From NCBI RefSeq assembly GCF_023952475.1, contig NZ_JALHRX010000024.1, forward strand, positions 1 to 60,946: a DNA stretch of 60,946 nucleotides. Direction: 5' to 3'. The notes under the pieces were generated by a model. The model had not been told where the DNA came from. It made no database searches and worked only from the letters and a program-made list of their open reading frames with translations. Below are positions 41,646 through 53,959 of this stretch, one piece after another; the stretch's first letter is position 1, and each line of letters opens with the position of its first letter. The stretch is from Cupriavidus sp. WGlv3 (GTDB lineage: Bacteria > Pseudomonadota > Gammaproteobacteria > Burkholderiales > Burkholderiaceae). A program made the translations under genes and the position numbers.

Positions 41646-43628
41646 GTGTCCGAGCAGGAAGCCAGCTACGACCACGCCATCGGGCTAGCCAACCAGGGGC
41701 GCTTCGCCGAAGCGCTGCAGATTGCCGGCCAGCTGTCGCTGGCGCGCCCCGAGGTGGTGGATTTCGTCACGCTGCGGGCGCGGCTGCACTTTGACAACGG
41801 CGATGCCAACGCCGCGCTGGCGGTGCTGGACGAGGCCCTGGCGCGGCTCGACACGCTGCCGCTGCAGCCGCCGCACCGCTGGGTCTCGCGCGGGGTGATC
41901 GCGCACCGCTACGGCGCCATGCTGATGAGCCTGGGCCGCGATGCCGAGGCCCGCCCGTGGCTGCATGAGGCGGCGCAGCGCAGCGGGCTGCTGACGGGCG
42001 AATGGGCCGCGCATTTCCACGCCGGCCTGGCGGCGCTGCGGCAGGGCGACATCGCCGGCGCCGCGCGCTACTGGTACGACCTGATGGTGCGCAACCCCGA
42101 CCTGGGCGCTGACGATATCGCGCCGCTGGTGTCGGACTACATCGCCCGCACCGAAGCCGCCGGCGTGCCGGCGGAGCCGCTGATGCGGGTCTGCCTGGGC
42201 CGGGTCGCGCTGGACAACCCGCATCTGCTGGAGCTCGATGCCGCGGCCGGCGATGCCGTCGCCGCCGACCAGGCCATGCGCGTGCTGGCCGAGCACCCCG
42301 ACCACCCCGAGGCGCGCCGGCTGCGGGCGCCGCTGCGCCATGGCGTCGGCGACCTGCAAGGCGCGCTCGACGACCTCGGCGTCTACCTGCGCCAGGTGCC
42401 CGACCCGCAGAGCCAGGTACGCGAGCTGGCCTGGCGCTACCAGCTGGCGCAGCGCGCGATCAGTACCGGTGGCACCGTCGGCGCCGCCCCCGCCGAGCGC
42501 GAGCCGTGGCTGCGCTTCGCGCTGACCGACCAGTGCGACGACGGCGCGGGCTACTACCGCGCCGCGATGGCGCTGGGCGAGTTCATCGACGACGTGCCCG
42601 CCGCCGAGGCCGCGCTGCGTCCGCTGCTGGTGCAGGCCGGGCGCGCGGGCGTGGCGCGCTTCGACCAGTATTTCACCACGGGCCAGGGCGATGCCGCCGG
42701 CCATGGCGGCAATGCCGACCCCCATATCTATTCGCTGCTGTGCCGGCTGCTGGGGCGCAGCCTGCCGGCCGACGCCGCGCATGCCGACGAGCGCATTGCG
42801 CTGCACCGCCAGGGCATGGCCGCGAGCGAGTTCATCGAGCACTGGATCGACCTGCTCGACTGCCACGCCGATGCGGGCCAGCACCAGAAGGTGGCGGAAC
42901 TGGCGGGCGAGGTGCTCAACCGCTACCCGCTCGAGCGCAACCCGGCCGACGTGACCTGGGCCTTCAGCCGCATGATCGCCGCCTGGAAGGCGCTCGGCGG
43001 CGCCGAGCCGACCGAGGCCGCGCGTGCCGCCATGGCGCACATGGATGCGCGGCTGGACGCGCTGCCGGTGGAAGCCCGCAGCGAGGCCGCGCACCCGATG
43101 GCGCATGCGCGTGCCTACTATGCCGCGCTGCTGCAGGCCCGCATGGCCGGCATGGACGAGCACGATCGCACCGATGCGCTGGCCGAGATCGAGACCCAGC
43201 AGCGGCGTGCGCTGCTGGTGGAAGATGCCTGGCTGTACAACCGTTTCGGCCAGGTCTGGCGCGATCTGGGCGAGCCCGAGCGCGCGCTGCCGCTGTTCGA
43301 GCAGGCGGTGGCGCTGACCGAGGGCGATCCGCAGGACCAGGCGGGCCCGCGCGTGCAACGCGGCCTGGTGCACAACGCCGCACGCCGCCACGACGCCGCG
43401 CTGGCAGACTTCGTCGCGGCCTTCGCCGCGCGTGACGACTGGGACGCCGAGGTGTACCTGCGCGCGGTGCAGTCCGCACTCGGACAGGGCCAGCGTGAAG
43501 CCGCGCTCGGCTACTTCGACCAGGCGCGTGCCCGCGGGGCCGCGCAGGGCGCCACGCGCACGCTGTACGGGCAGGTCGAGACGGCATTGAAGGCCACCCG
43601 CCCGGTGTGGAAGATGTGGGGCGTCTGA
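41646..43628 (+). CDS. Tetratricopeptide-repeat protein of unknown function
   Basis: A 660-residue soluble, Ala-rich, mostly helical protein. Paired-helix units of about 34 residues are visible at the N terminus (YDHAIGLANQGRFAEALQIAGQLSLARPE; LRARLHFDNGDANAALAVLDEAL) and at the C terminus (AWLYNRFGQVWRDLGEPERALPLFEQAVAL; RVQRGLVHNAARRHDAALADFVAAF; YLRAVQSALGQGQREAALGYFDQAR), with G/A at TPR positions 8 and 20. The middle is helical but degenerate. No signal peptide or membrane helix. GTG start at 41646 after TAGGAG. Lies between two terminators, so it is a single-gene unit. Likely a protein-interaction scaffold; I cannot say for what. Confidence 0.8.
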   Translation: MSEQEASYDHAIGLANQGRFAEALQIAGQLSLARPEVVDFVTLRARLHFDNGDANAALAVLDEALARLDTLPLQPPHRWVSRGVIAHRYGAMLMSLGRDAEARPWLHEAAQRSGLLTGEWAAHFHAGLAALRQGDIAGAARYWYDLMVRNPDLGADDIAPLVSDYIARTEAAGVPAEPLMRVCLGRVALDNPHLLELDAAAGDAVAADQAMRVLAEHPDHPEARRLRAPLRHGVGDLQGALDDLGVYLRQVPDPQSQVRELAWRYQLAQRAISTGGTVGAAPAEREPWLRFALTDQCDDGAGYYRAAMALGEFIDDVPAAEAALRPLLVQAGRAGVARFDQYFTTGQGDAAGHGGNADPHIYSLLCRLLGRSLPADAAHADERIALHRQGMAASEFIEHWIDLLDCHADAGQHQKVAELAGEVLNRYPLERNPADVTWAFSRMIAAWKALGGAEPTEAARAAMAHMDARLDALPVEARSEAAHPMAHARAYYAALLQARMAGMDEHDRTDALAEIETQQRRALLVEDAWLYNRFGQVWRDLGEPERALPLFEQAVALTEGDPQDQAGPRVQRGLVHNAARRHDAALADFVAAFAARDDWDAEVYLRAVQSALGQGQREAALGYFDQARARGAAQGATRTLYGQVETALKATRPVWKMWGV

Positions 43629-43673
43629 AACGTCTCTCGCGAGCCGCGAATCAGCTGAAGTTGTAAGGAATGT

Positions 43674-43703
43674 AAAAAACGCCATCCGTAGATGGCGTTT
43701 TTT
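43674..43703. terminator. Bidirectional intrinsic terminator
   Basis: Thirteen-base stem AAAAAACGCCATC / GATGGCGTTTTTT with CGTA loop, T tract on both strands. Follows the TPR gene by 45 bases. Confidence 0.9.
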
Positions 43704-43794
43704 GCGTGAAGATGACCGAAATAAGGCGCGCGTTTGGTGCGGTGTCGGACAATCACTGACATGGATTGTGAAGTGCTTACATTACCATGTCGCC

Positions 43795-45021
43795 ATGAAT
43801 GGACTGAGCCAACTTTTTCCTAGCCTCCCGCTCGCGCCCGGCGGCCTCTTCTGGGTCGGGCTGGCCCTGGTCGGCGCCGGCCTGGCGGGCGAGTTGAGCC
43901 GGCGCTGGCTGCGCTGCCCGCGCATCGTCGGCTACGCCGCGGCGGGGCTGTGCGCCGGCATGCTGGGCCGCGGCATCGTCGACGAGAACATGATCAACCA
44001 GACCCGTATCCTGATCGATATGGCGCTGGCGCTGGCCCTGTTCGAACTCGGGCATCGACTCTCCCTGACCTGGCTGCGCGCCAACCGCTGGCTGCTGCTG
44101 ACCAGTGCCTTTGAAAGCCTGCTGACGTGGGGGCTGGTGGCGGCGGTGCTGCAGTGGATCGGCGCCTCGCCCGGGGTGGCCATCCTCGCCGGGGGCATCG
44201 CGGTCAGCACCTCGCCCACCATCGTGCTGCAGCTCAAGAACGAGCTGCGCGCCGACGGGCAGGTCACCGAGCGGCTGCTGGCCATGGCCGCGCTCAACAG
44301 CATCTATGCCGCCGCCATCGTGCAGGTCGCCACCGGCTGGCTGCATTCGGAATACGGCAACCTGGGCGCCGCGCTGCTGCATCCGCTGTACCTGCTGCTG
44401 GGCTCGTGCCTGCTGGCCTGGGTGGTGGGCAAGCTCGGCCATGCCATCTACGACCGCATGTCGGCCGACGACCACTACAGCTTCCTGGTGCTGGTGGGCC
44501 TGGTGCTGTTCACGCTGGCGCTGACCCGGGTACTAAAATTGTCGATGCCGCTGACCTTGATGCTGGCTGGCGTGGTGTTCAAGCACCAGGACAACCAGCC
44601 GCACGTGTGGCCGCCGCATTTCGGCAGCGCCGGCAGCCTGCTGATCATCGTCATGGTGGTGTCGCTGGGCCTGCCGCTGACGGCGCAGGACTGGGCCGTG
44701 GGCGGCGTCTACGCCATCGCGCTGGTGGTGCTGCGCCACGTTGCCAAGCTGGCCGGGGTGGTGTCGCTGGGTTCGTTCTCGGGCCTGAGCCTGCGCCAGT
44801 GCATGGCGCTGGGGCTGGCGCTGGCGCCGATGTCGGGCCTGGCCTACCTGCTGATGCATGACGTCGCGCGCCTGTACCCGGGCACCGGGCAGCCGCTGGC
44901 TGCCATCATCCTGTGCGCGCTGGCCATCGAACAACTTTTCGGTCCCGTGATCGCGGCCTGGGCGCTGCGCTACGCAGGCGAAGTCCGCGTCGATATCCGG
45001 GCCAATGGAGGAGGGCGCTGA
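43795..45021 (+). CDS. Kef/CPA2-type cation:proton antiporter membrane protein
   Basis: A 408-residue integral membrane protein with about twelve helices, of the monovalent cation:proton antiporter-2 family (Kef/Nha type). Visible are GELSRRWLRCPRIVGYAAAGLCAGMLG, RILIDMALALALFELGHRLSL with an acidic residue in a helix, and AGGIAVSTSPTIVLQLKNEL, the discontinuous-helix region. It has no C-terminal TrkA-N (NAD/glutathione-sensing) domain, so it is not a classical KefB/KefC. The ATG at 43795 opens at the first helix. An inverted repeat GACATGG (43758-43764) / CCATGTC (43785-43791) brackets the region just before it. Its stop overlaps the ATG of the YbdK-type ligase gene by one base, so the two are translationally coupled. 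Confidence 0.88.
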   Translation: MNGLSQLFPSLPLAPGGLFWVGLALVGAGLAGELSRRWLRCPRIVGYAAAGLCAGMLGRGIVDENMINQTRILIDMALALALFELGHRLSLTWLRANRWLLLTSAFESLLTWGLVAAVLQWIGASPGVAILAGGIAVSTSPTIVLQLKNELRADGQVTERLLAMAALNSIYAAAIVQVATGWLHSEYGNLGAALLHPLYLLLGSCLLAWVVGKLGHAIYDRMSADDHYSFLVLVGLVLFTLALTRVLKLSMPLTLMLAGVVFKHQDNQPHVWPPHFGSAGSLLIIVMVVSLGLPLTAQDWAVGGVYAIALVVLRHVAKLAGVVSLGSFSGLSLRQCMALGLALAPMSGLAYLLMHDVARLYPGTGQPLAAIILCALAIEQLFGPVIAAWALRYAGEVRVDIRANGGGR

Positions 45022-46136
45022 TGTCGCTCGAACCGTTCAAGCAATCCGAGGCGCTGACCTTCGGCGTCGAGCTGGAACTGCAGCTGGTCAACCGGCATGA
45101 CTATGACCTGGCGCCGTTCGCGCCCGACCTGCTGCGCGCGCTCAAGGGCGCGGAGCATGCGGGCGACATCAAGCCCGAGATCAGCCCGTCGATGATCGAG
45201 ATCAGCACCGGCATCTGCCACAGCTACCAGCAGGCGCTGCAGGAGCTGACGGTCATGCGCGACCTGATGGTGGCGGCCTCGCGTTCGCTGAACCTGGGCA
45301 TTGCCGGCGGCGGCACGCATCCGTTCCAGCAGTGGTCCGACCGCACCATCTCCGATTCGCCGCGCTACCAGTACATCTCCGAGCTGTACGGCTACCTGGC
45401 CAAGCAGTTCACCGTATTCGGCCAGCACGTGCATATCGGCTGCCCCAGCGCCGACGAATCGCTGTTCCTGCTGCACGCCATCGGCCGCTATGTGCCGCAC
45501 TTCGTCGCGCTGGCGGCGTCCTCGCCCTATGTGCAGGGCGTCGATACCGGCTTTGCCTCGGCGCGGCTGAATTCGGTCGCGGCGTTTCCGATGAGCGGGC
45601 GCGCGCCGTTCCTGCTGACATGGGATGCCTTCACCGCCTACTTCGAGAAGATGCGCAACACCGGCGTGATCGAAAGCATGAAGGACTTCTACTGGGATAT
45701 CCGCCCCAAGCCGGAGTTCGGCACCATCGAGGTCCGCGTGATGGACACGCCGCTGACGGTGCAGCGCGCCTGCGATATCGCCGCGTATATCCAGATGCTG
45801 GCGCGCTACCTGCTGCTGTCGCGCCCGTTCATGCCGCAGGAAGACGACTACCTGGTGTACACCTTCAACCGCTTCCAGGCCTGCCGCTTCGGGCTGGAGG
45901 GCGAATACGTGCACCCCAACGAACTGACCCGCATGCCGATCGCGGACCATATCCTGTCGATCTGCGACGCGCTGGTGCCGCATGCCGAGGCGCTCGGCTC
46001 GCTCGAGGCGCTGGCCAATATCCGCGCCCTGGCCGAGCGCCGCGACGGCGACGCGCATTGGCTGCGCCAGGTCGACGCGGACGCGCGCAGCCAGCGCGAG
46101 ACGGTGCGCAAGGCGTGTGACCAGTGGGCTGCCTGA
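45021..46136 (+). CDS. ybdK: YbdK-family carboxylate-amine ligase (glutamate-cysteine ligase type 2)
   Basis: A 371-residue ATP-dependent ligase related to glutamate-cysteine ligase; E. coli YbdK has weak gamma-glutamylcysteine synthetase activity and its natural role is unsettled. The sequence opens FGVELELQLVNRHDYDLAP, has KPEISPSMIEISTGIC with metal-binding Glu residues, GGGTHPFQQW, and GQHVHIGC, all family hallmarks. Length equals E. coli YbdK. The start ATG overlaps the antiporter stop (TGATG), with GGAGGAGGGCG upstream inside the antiporter gene. The pairing with a Kef-like antiporter suggests a thiol- or electrophile-linked role; inference only. Confidence 0.92.
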   Translation: MSLEPFKQSEALTFGVELELQLVNRHDYDLAPFAPDLLRALKGAEHAGDIKPEISPSMIEISTGICHSYQQALQELTVMRDLMVAASRSLNLGIAGGGTHPFQQWSDRTISDSPRYQYISELYGYLAKQFTVFGQHVHIGCPSADESLFLLHAIGRYVPHFVALAASSPYVQGVDTGFASARLNSVAAFPMSGRAPFLLTWDAFTAYFEKMRNTGVIESMKDFYWDIRPKPEFGTIEVRVMDTPLTVQRACDIAAYIQMLARYLLLSRPFMPQEDDYLVYTFNRFQACRFGLEGEYVHPNELTRMPIADHILSICDALVPHAEALGSLEALANIRALAERRDGDAHWLRQVDADARSQRETVRKACDQWAA

Positions 46137-46172
46137 GGGGCTGCCTGAGCGCGCGTTGAACGCGCCGTTGAC

Positions 46173-46664
46173 TTACTGGACGCTGTAGCCGCGCCCCTGC
46201 ATGCAGGCGCCCCAGGCCTGGTAGTACGAGCCCATCGCCTGGCTGGTGTTGGCTGCCGCCTGCTGGTTGGCCGCATTCGCCTGGCGGCGTGACTGGCGGT
46301 GCGCCATGCCGCCGGCGACCGTACCCGTTGCAGCGCCGATTGCCGCGCCCTTGCCGGCGTCGCCCGCAATCGCGCCCGCCACGGCTCCCGCGGCAGCGCC
46401 GCCTGCCGCACCCCGCACGCGCTGGCCGCTTTGCGCCTGGGCCGGCGGCGGCGCGTTGGCGGCCTGGGCCGGATCAACGCCGGTCTGCTGCTTGGCCCAG
46501 CTGTAGCACGCGCCGTCGTCGCTGGCCTGCTGCTGCTGGCTCTGGCCCTTGGCCGGATAGGCGATGGGCTTGTTCTGCGCAGTGGCCGGGAGCGGCGCCA
46601 GCGCGAGGGCCGCGGCCAGCGCGCCGAGGGCGAGATACGGCTTGCGATGCTGGCGTTGCTTCAT
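46173..46664 (-). CDS. Exported glycine-zipper protein (YMGG-like)
   Basis: A 163-residue secreted or outer-membrane-associated protein. MKQRQHRKPYLALGALAAAL begins a Sec signal peptide ending near ATAQ (about residue 31). A Gln-rich linker follows, then a glycine-zipper stretch GAAGGAAAGAVAGAIAGDAG with GxxxG/AxxxG spacing, then an Ala/Gln region and a C-terminal MGSYYQAWGACMQGRGYSVQ that resembles small cell-envelope stress proteins. Two cysteines outside the signal could pair. The start at 46664 is chosen for the signal peptide and a GGGGGAA element. The role is unknown; an envelope-integrity function is a guess. Confidence 0.8.
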   Translation of the reverse strand: MKQRQHRKPYLALGALAAALALAPLPATAQNKPIAYPAKGQSQQQQASDDGACYSWAKQQTGVDPAQAANAPPPAQAQSGQRVRGAAGGAAAGAVAGAIAGDAGKGAAIGAATGTVAGGMAHRQSRRQANAANQQAAANTSQAMGSYYQAWGACMQGRGYSVQ

Positions 46665-46806
46665 GATCGTGTTCCCCCGCAGTTGTCGGCTACGCCATGC
46701 TGGACGCGCCGCCCGGTGCGCGAGCGGCAAGCCGCTCCGTGTTCTGTGAAGGCCAGTATTTGCCGCCGGCAGGGCTAAGTCAAATCAGTGTTTTGGCGGC
46801 GTGATG

Positions 46807-47664
46807 TTATTTGTTTGTGGTGGGCGGAGGCGCCAGCAGGAACGCGGTGGCCTCCTGCCACCAGGCCAGGTCGACGTGCCCGGTCCAGTCGTTGTGGCCG
46901 GCGCCGTCGATCACCGCCAGCCGTCGCGGTTTGCCCAGCGACGCATAGAGCGCCTTGCCGAAGCGCGCCGGCACGATGGTGTCGCGTTCGGCCACCGCCA
47001 CCATCACCGGGCGGCCGAAGCCGGCCAGATTGGCCACGCTGTCGTAGCGGTCGCGCAGCACCCAGCCGGCCGGCAGCCAGGGATAGTGATGCGAGGCCAG
47101 ATGCGCCAGCTTGTCCCACGGCGTGATCAGCAGCACGCCGGCAACGCTGTCGCGCTGGCGCGCGGCCGCGGCCGCCGCTACGCCCGCTCCCAGCGATTCG
47201 CCGATCAGCAGCAGCGGGCCGTCGAACTGGCGCCGCGCCAGCGCAATCGACTGTTCCGCGTCGGCGACGAAGCTGCGCTCGCCCAGCGTGCCCGGGCGCG
47301 GCCCGTATCCCGGGTACTCGGCCAGGATCACGCGCACGCCCAGCGGCGCCAGCGCACTGGCGTAGTAGTCGCGATGCCCGGCATGCCCGGCGTTGCCGTG
47401 GAACACCATCGCGGTGGCGCGCACCGGCCCGCGCGGCTCGGCCACCAGTCCGCGGAAGTCGTCCGGACCCGGCCACGCGCGCAGCCCGGGCGAGACCATG
47501 TCGTCGACCGACGCGCGTTCGGGGAAATAAAGGAAGTGGTCCTGCAGCATGGCAATGGCGGCAAGCCCCACCAGGGCTGCGGCCACCCAGCGCCACCGGC
47601 GCGCCCGCGCCGTCCGTGGCGGCACCGACGGTGCCGTTGCGCGGGGCAGCACGCTGGCAGGCAT
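46807..47664 (-). CDS. Alpha/beta hydrolase with N-terminal membrane anchor
   Basis: A 285-residue hydrolase of the Bem46/YfhR-like (prolyl-oligopeptidase-related) type. After a basic head there is one transmembrane helix (WRWVAAALVGLAAIAMLQDHFLYFP, about residues 25-49); then VFHGNAGHAGHRDYY (oxyanion hole), nucleophile elbow GESLGAG, acid in VAERDTIVP and His in GAGHNDW, so the triad is complete. The catalytic domain probably faces the periplasm. The start M at 47664 is 19 bases past the OsmC stop on the same strand; together with the ETHE1-like gene they look like one operon. Substrate unknown. Confidence 0.85.
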   Translation of the reverse strand: MPASVLPRATAPSVPPRTARARRWRWVAAALVGLAAIAMLQDHFLYFPERASVDDMVSPGLRAWPGPDDFRGLVAEPRGPVRATAMVFHGNAGHAGHRDYYASALAPLGVRVILAEYPGYGPRPGTLGERSFVADAEQSIALARRQFDGPLLLIGESLGAGVAAAAAARQRDSVAGVLLITPWDKLAHLASHHYPWLPAGWVLRDRYDSVANLAGFGRPVMVAVAERDTIVPARFGKALYASLGKPRRLAVIDGAGHNDWTGHVDLAWWQEATAFLLAPPPTTNK

Positions 47665-47683
47665 GGCCGTGTGCCGGGGGCGG

Positions 47684-48157
47684 CTACGCGCCGGCAAACA
47701 CCGGTTCGCAGCGCACCTCGGTCCTGACCGAGTTGGCGATAAAGCAGGCCTCGTGCGCGGCGTGGTGCAGGGCGCCGAGCTGTTCACGCGTCGGCTCGCG
47801 CTCGCCGCCGAACGTGACTTGCGGGCGCAGCGTCACCACCGTCATCGCCATGCGCCCGTCGGCGTTCTTTTCCATCACACCGGTGGCCGCGTCCAGGTAG
47901 CGGTCGACCACCAGGCGCTGCTTGGCCGCGAGCGACAGGAACCACAGCATGTGGCAGCTCGACAGCGAGGCGATGAACATCTCTTCCGGGTCGACCGCGC
48001 TGGCGTCGGACATCGGCAGCGGCACCACATGGGGTGATGACGAGCCCGGTACTTCGGCGCCGCCATCGAAGCGCAGCAGATGCCGGCGGCTGTAGCGGTT
48101 GCCGGCGAAATCCTGTCCGTCGCGTTGCCACAGGACTTCAGCGGTGTAGGTGGACAT
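47684..48157 (-). CDS. OsmC-family peroxiredoxin-like protein
   Basis: A 157-residue cytosolic protein of the OsmC/Ohr superfamily, thiol peroxidases that reduce organic hydroperoxides or related compounds. The two redox cysteines are in SLSSCHMLWFL (about residue 68) and HEACFIANSV (about 137). The spacing and the lack of the Ohr VCP motif place it with OsmC-like rather than Ohr proteins. GGAGTCCCTGC precedes the ATG. It is 29 bases after the ETHE1-like gene and 19 before the hydrolase gene, all on the minus strand. Confidence 0.9.
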   Translation of the reverse strand: MSTYTAEVLWQRDGQDFAGNRYSRRHLLRFDGGAEVPGSSSPHVVPLPMSDASAVDPEEMFIASLSSCHMLWFLSLAAKQRLVVDRYLDAATGVMEKNADGRMAMTVVTLRPQVTFGGEREPTREQLGALHHAAHEACFIANSVRTEVRCEPVFAGA

Positions 48158-48186
48158 GCAGGGACTCCTGGGGTTGGGGAAAGAAC

Positions 48187-48924
48187 TCAGGCGCCGTGCG
48201 GCACGCTCTCGCCATCGCGCAGGCCCAGGCGCTGGTTGGCCGGCACGGCGACATCGATCAGCCTGGGGCGCGGAAGATTCAGGTTGCGCATCATCTCGAC
48301 GAACTGCTCGCGCGTGCGGCCGGCGACGCGGCTGTTGTGCGCGCGTTCATGGCCAATGGTGGACACGGTGCGGCCCTTGTAGTCATGGGCCGGATAGACC
48401 AGCGTCTCGTCGGGCAGCGCGAACAGCTTGCGGGTCAGGCTGTCGTACAGCGTGCCGGCGTCGCCGGACTGGAAATCGGTGCGGCCGCAGCCGTCGATCA
48501 GCAGCGCATCGCCAGTGAAGACGCGGCGCACGATGCCGTCGGTGCTGGCTTCTTCCCACAGGTAGCTCATGCTGCCGGCGGTGTGCCCGGGCGTATGGAT
48601 GGCCCGCAGCACCTGCTTGCCGAAGGCGACGGTATCGCCGTCGATCAGCTGCTTCTGTGCGGGCTTGATGTCGCAGCCGGACGGCGCCGCGGTATGCGCG
48701 CCGGTCTGCAGGGCCAGGTGGCCGGCCGAGGTGATGTGGTCGGCATGGGCGTGGGTCTCGATCACCCAGGCCAGGCGCGCGCCGGTTTCGTGCAGCAGCT
48801 TCAGGTCGCGCTCGAGCTGGTGGTCGACCGGATCGATCAGCAGCGCATCCCCGGTGGCGGCGTCGATCAGCAGGTAGGTGAAGGTGGACGAGGTCTCGTC
48901 GAACAGCTGGTGGAAGGTCTGCAT
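48187..48924 (-). CDS. ETHE1-like persulfide dioxygenase (metallo-beta-lactamase fold)
   Basis: A 245-residue metallo-beta-lactamase-fold protein. The metal motif is THAHADH (about 57-63) with HTPGHTAGSM further on and TGDALLIDGCGRTDFQSGD, the Asp/Arg/Thr-containing segment that distinguishes ETHE1-type persulfide dioxygenases from glyoxalase II; PAHDYKGRTVSTIGHER completes it. The enzyme would oxidise glutathione persulfide to sulfite and glutathione using one Fe. First gene of the minus-strand set with OsmC and the hydrolase. GGACGGCC precedes the ATG. Confidence 0.88.
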   Translation of the reverse strand: MQTFHQLFDETSSTFTYLLIDAATGDALLIDPVDHQLERDLKLLHETGARLAWVIETHAHADHITSAGHLALQTGAHTAAPSGCDIKPAQKQLIDGDTVAFGKQVLRAIHTPGHTAGSMSYLWEEASTDGIVRRVFTGDALLIDGCGRTDFQSGDAGTLYDSLTRKLFALPDETLVYPAHDYKGRTVSTIGHERAHNSRVAGRTREQFVEMMRNLNLPRPRLIDVAVPANQRLGLRDGESVPHGA

Positions 48925-48979
48925 GGCCGTCCTCTTGTTGTTTGGCCGGGGAACGCCGCCATGATACGCCGCACCGGCG

Positions 48980-50356
<1,377 letters not shown>

Positions 50357-50392
50357 GGACGGCCTCCAGATTGACGCCGGACCAGGCCGGCG

Positions 50393-50415
50393 GGCGCCGC
50401 GTTGCGCGGCGCCCT
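50393..50415. promoter_or_regulatory. Ten-base perfect hairpin between gcvP and sdaA
   Basis: GGGCGCCGCG / CGCGGCGCCC with a three-base loop and no T tract on either strand. It may stabilise the gcv mRNA 3' end or partly terminate transcription before sdaA. Confidence 0.6.
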
Positions 50416-50449
50416 TGAGTACAGCTTAGCTTGTGGCCGGGGTGCCGGC

Positions 50450-53380
<2,931 letters not shown>

Positions 53381-53478
53381 GGGCAAGAACTCTCGTGGGG
53401 GGCGCGGCGGCAGGTGGTCAGCCGTGCCGCGGCGCCGCGAATGCGGTGTGCCGGTCCCTGGTGCGGGACCGGGGGCGA

Positions 53479-53859
53479 TCAGGCGCCGACGCTGGCCTTG
53501 TAGGCGTCGGCCGACATCAGGCCGTTGACGTCGTCGCCGTTGGCCGGCTTGAGCTTGAACAGCCACGCGTCGAAGGCGTCGGCGTTGACGCTTTCCGGCG
53601 CCGCGGTGGCGGCCTCGTTGACCGCAATCACTTCGCCGGCCACGGGTGCGTAGATGTCGGAAGCGGCCTTCACCGATTCCACCACGGCCAGCGCGTCGCC
53701 GGCACCGACCGACTTGCCCACTTCGGGCAGCTCCAGGAAAACGATGTCGCCCAGCGCGTCCTGTGCGTGGTCGGTAATGCCGATGGTGAGCGTGCCGTCG
53801 GCTTCGACGCGCACCCACTCATGCGACTCGGTGTACTTGAGGTCAGCGGGGAAATTCAT
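53479..53859 (-). CDS. gcvH: Glycine cleavage system H protein
   Basis: A 126-residue lipoyl carrier shuttling the aminomethyl group between P and T proteins. The lipoyl lysine is in VVESVKAASDIYAPVAGEV (near residue 63). MNFPADLKYTESHEWVRVEADGTLTIGITDHAQDALGDIVFLELP is a textbook start, given here only in part by its ends. GGAGAACCTTC precedes the ATG. A partly paired stem (53901-53925) lies between gcvT and gcvH. Confidence 0.97.
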   Translation of the reverse strand: MNFPADLKYTESHEWVRVEADGTLTIGITDHAQDALGDIVFLELPEVGKSVGAGDALAVVESVKAASDIYAPVAGEVIAVNEAATAAPESVNADAFDAWLFKLKPANGDDVNGLMSADAYKASVGA

Positions 53860-53959
53860 GAAGGTTCTCCGGATTCAGATCTGTTTCTTGTAGGGTGATA
53901 CCTGCCCGGCAACGCTGCCGGCAGGCGAGGGCGACCGTTGGGTGAGCGGGACTTTCCCC

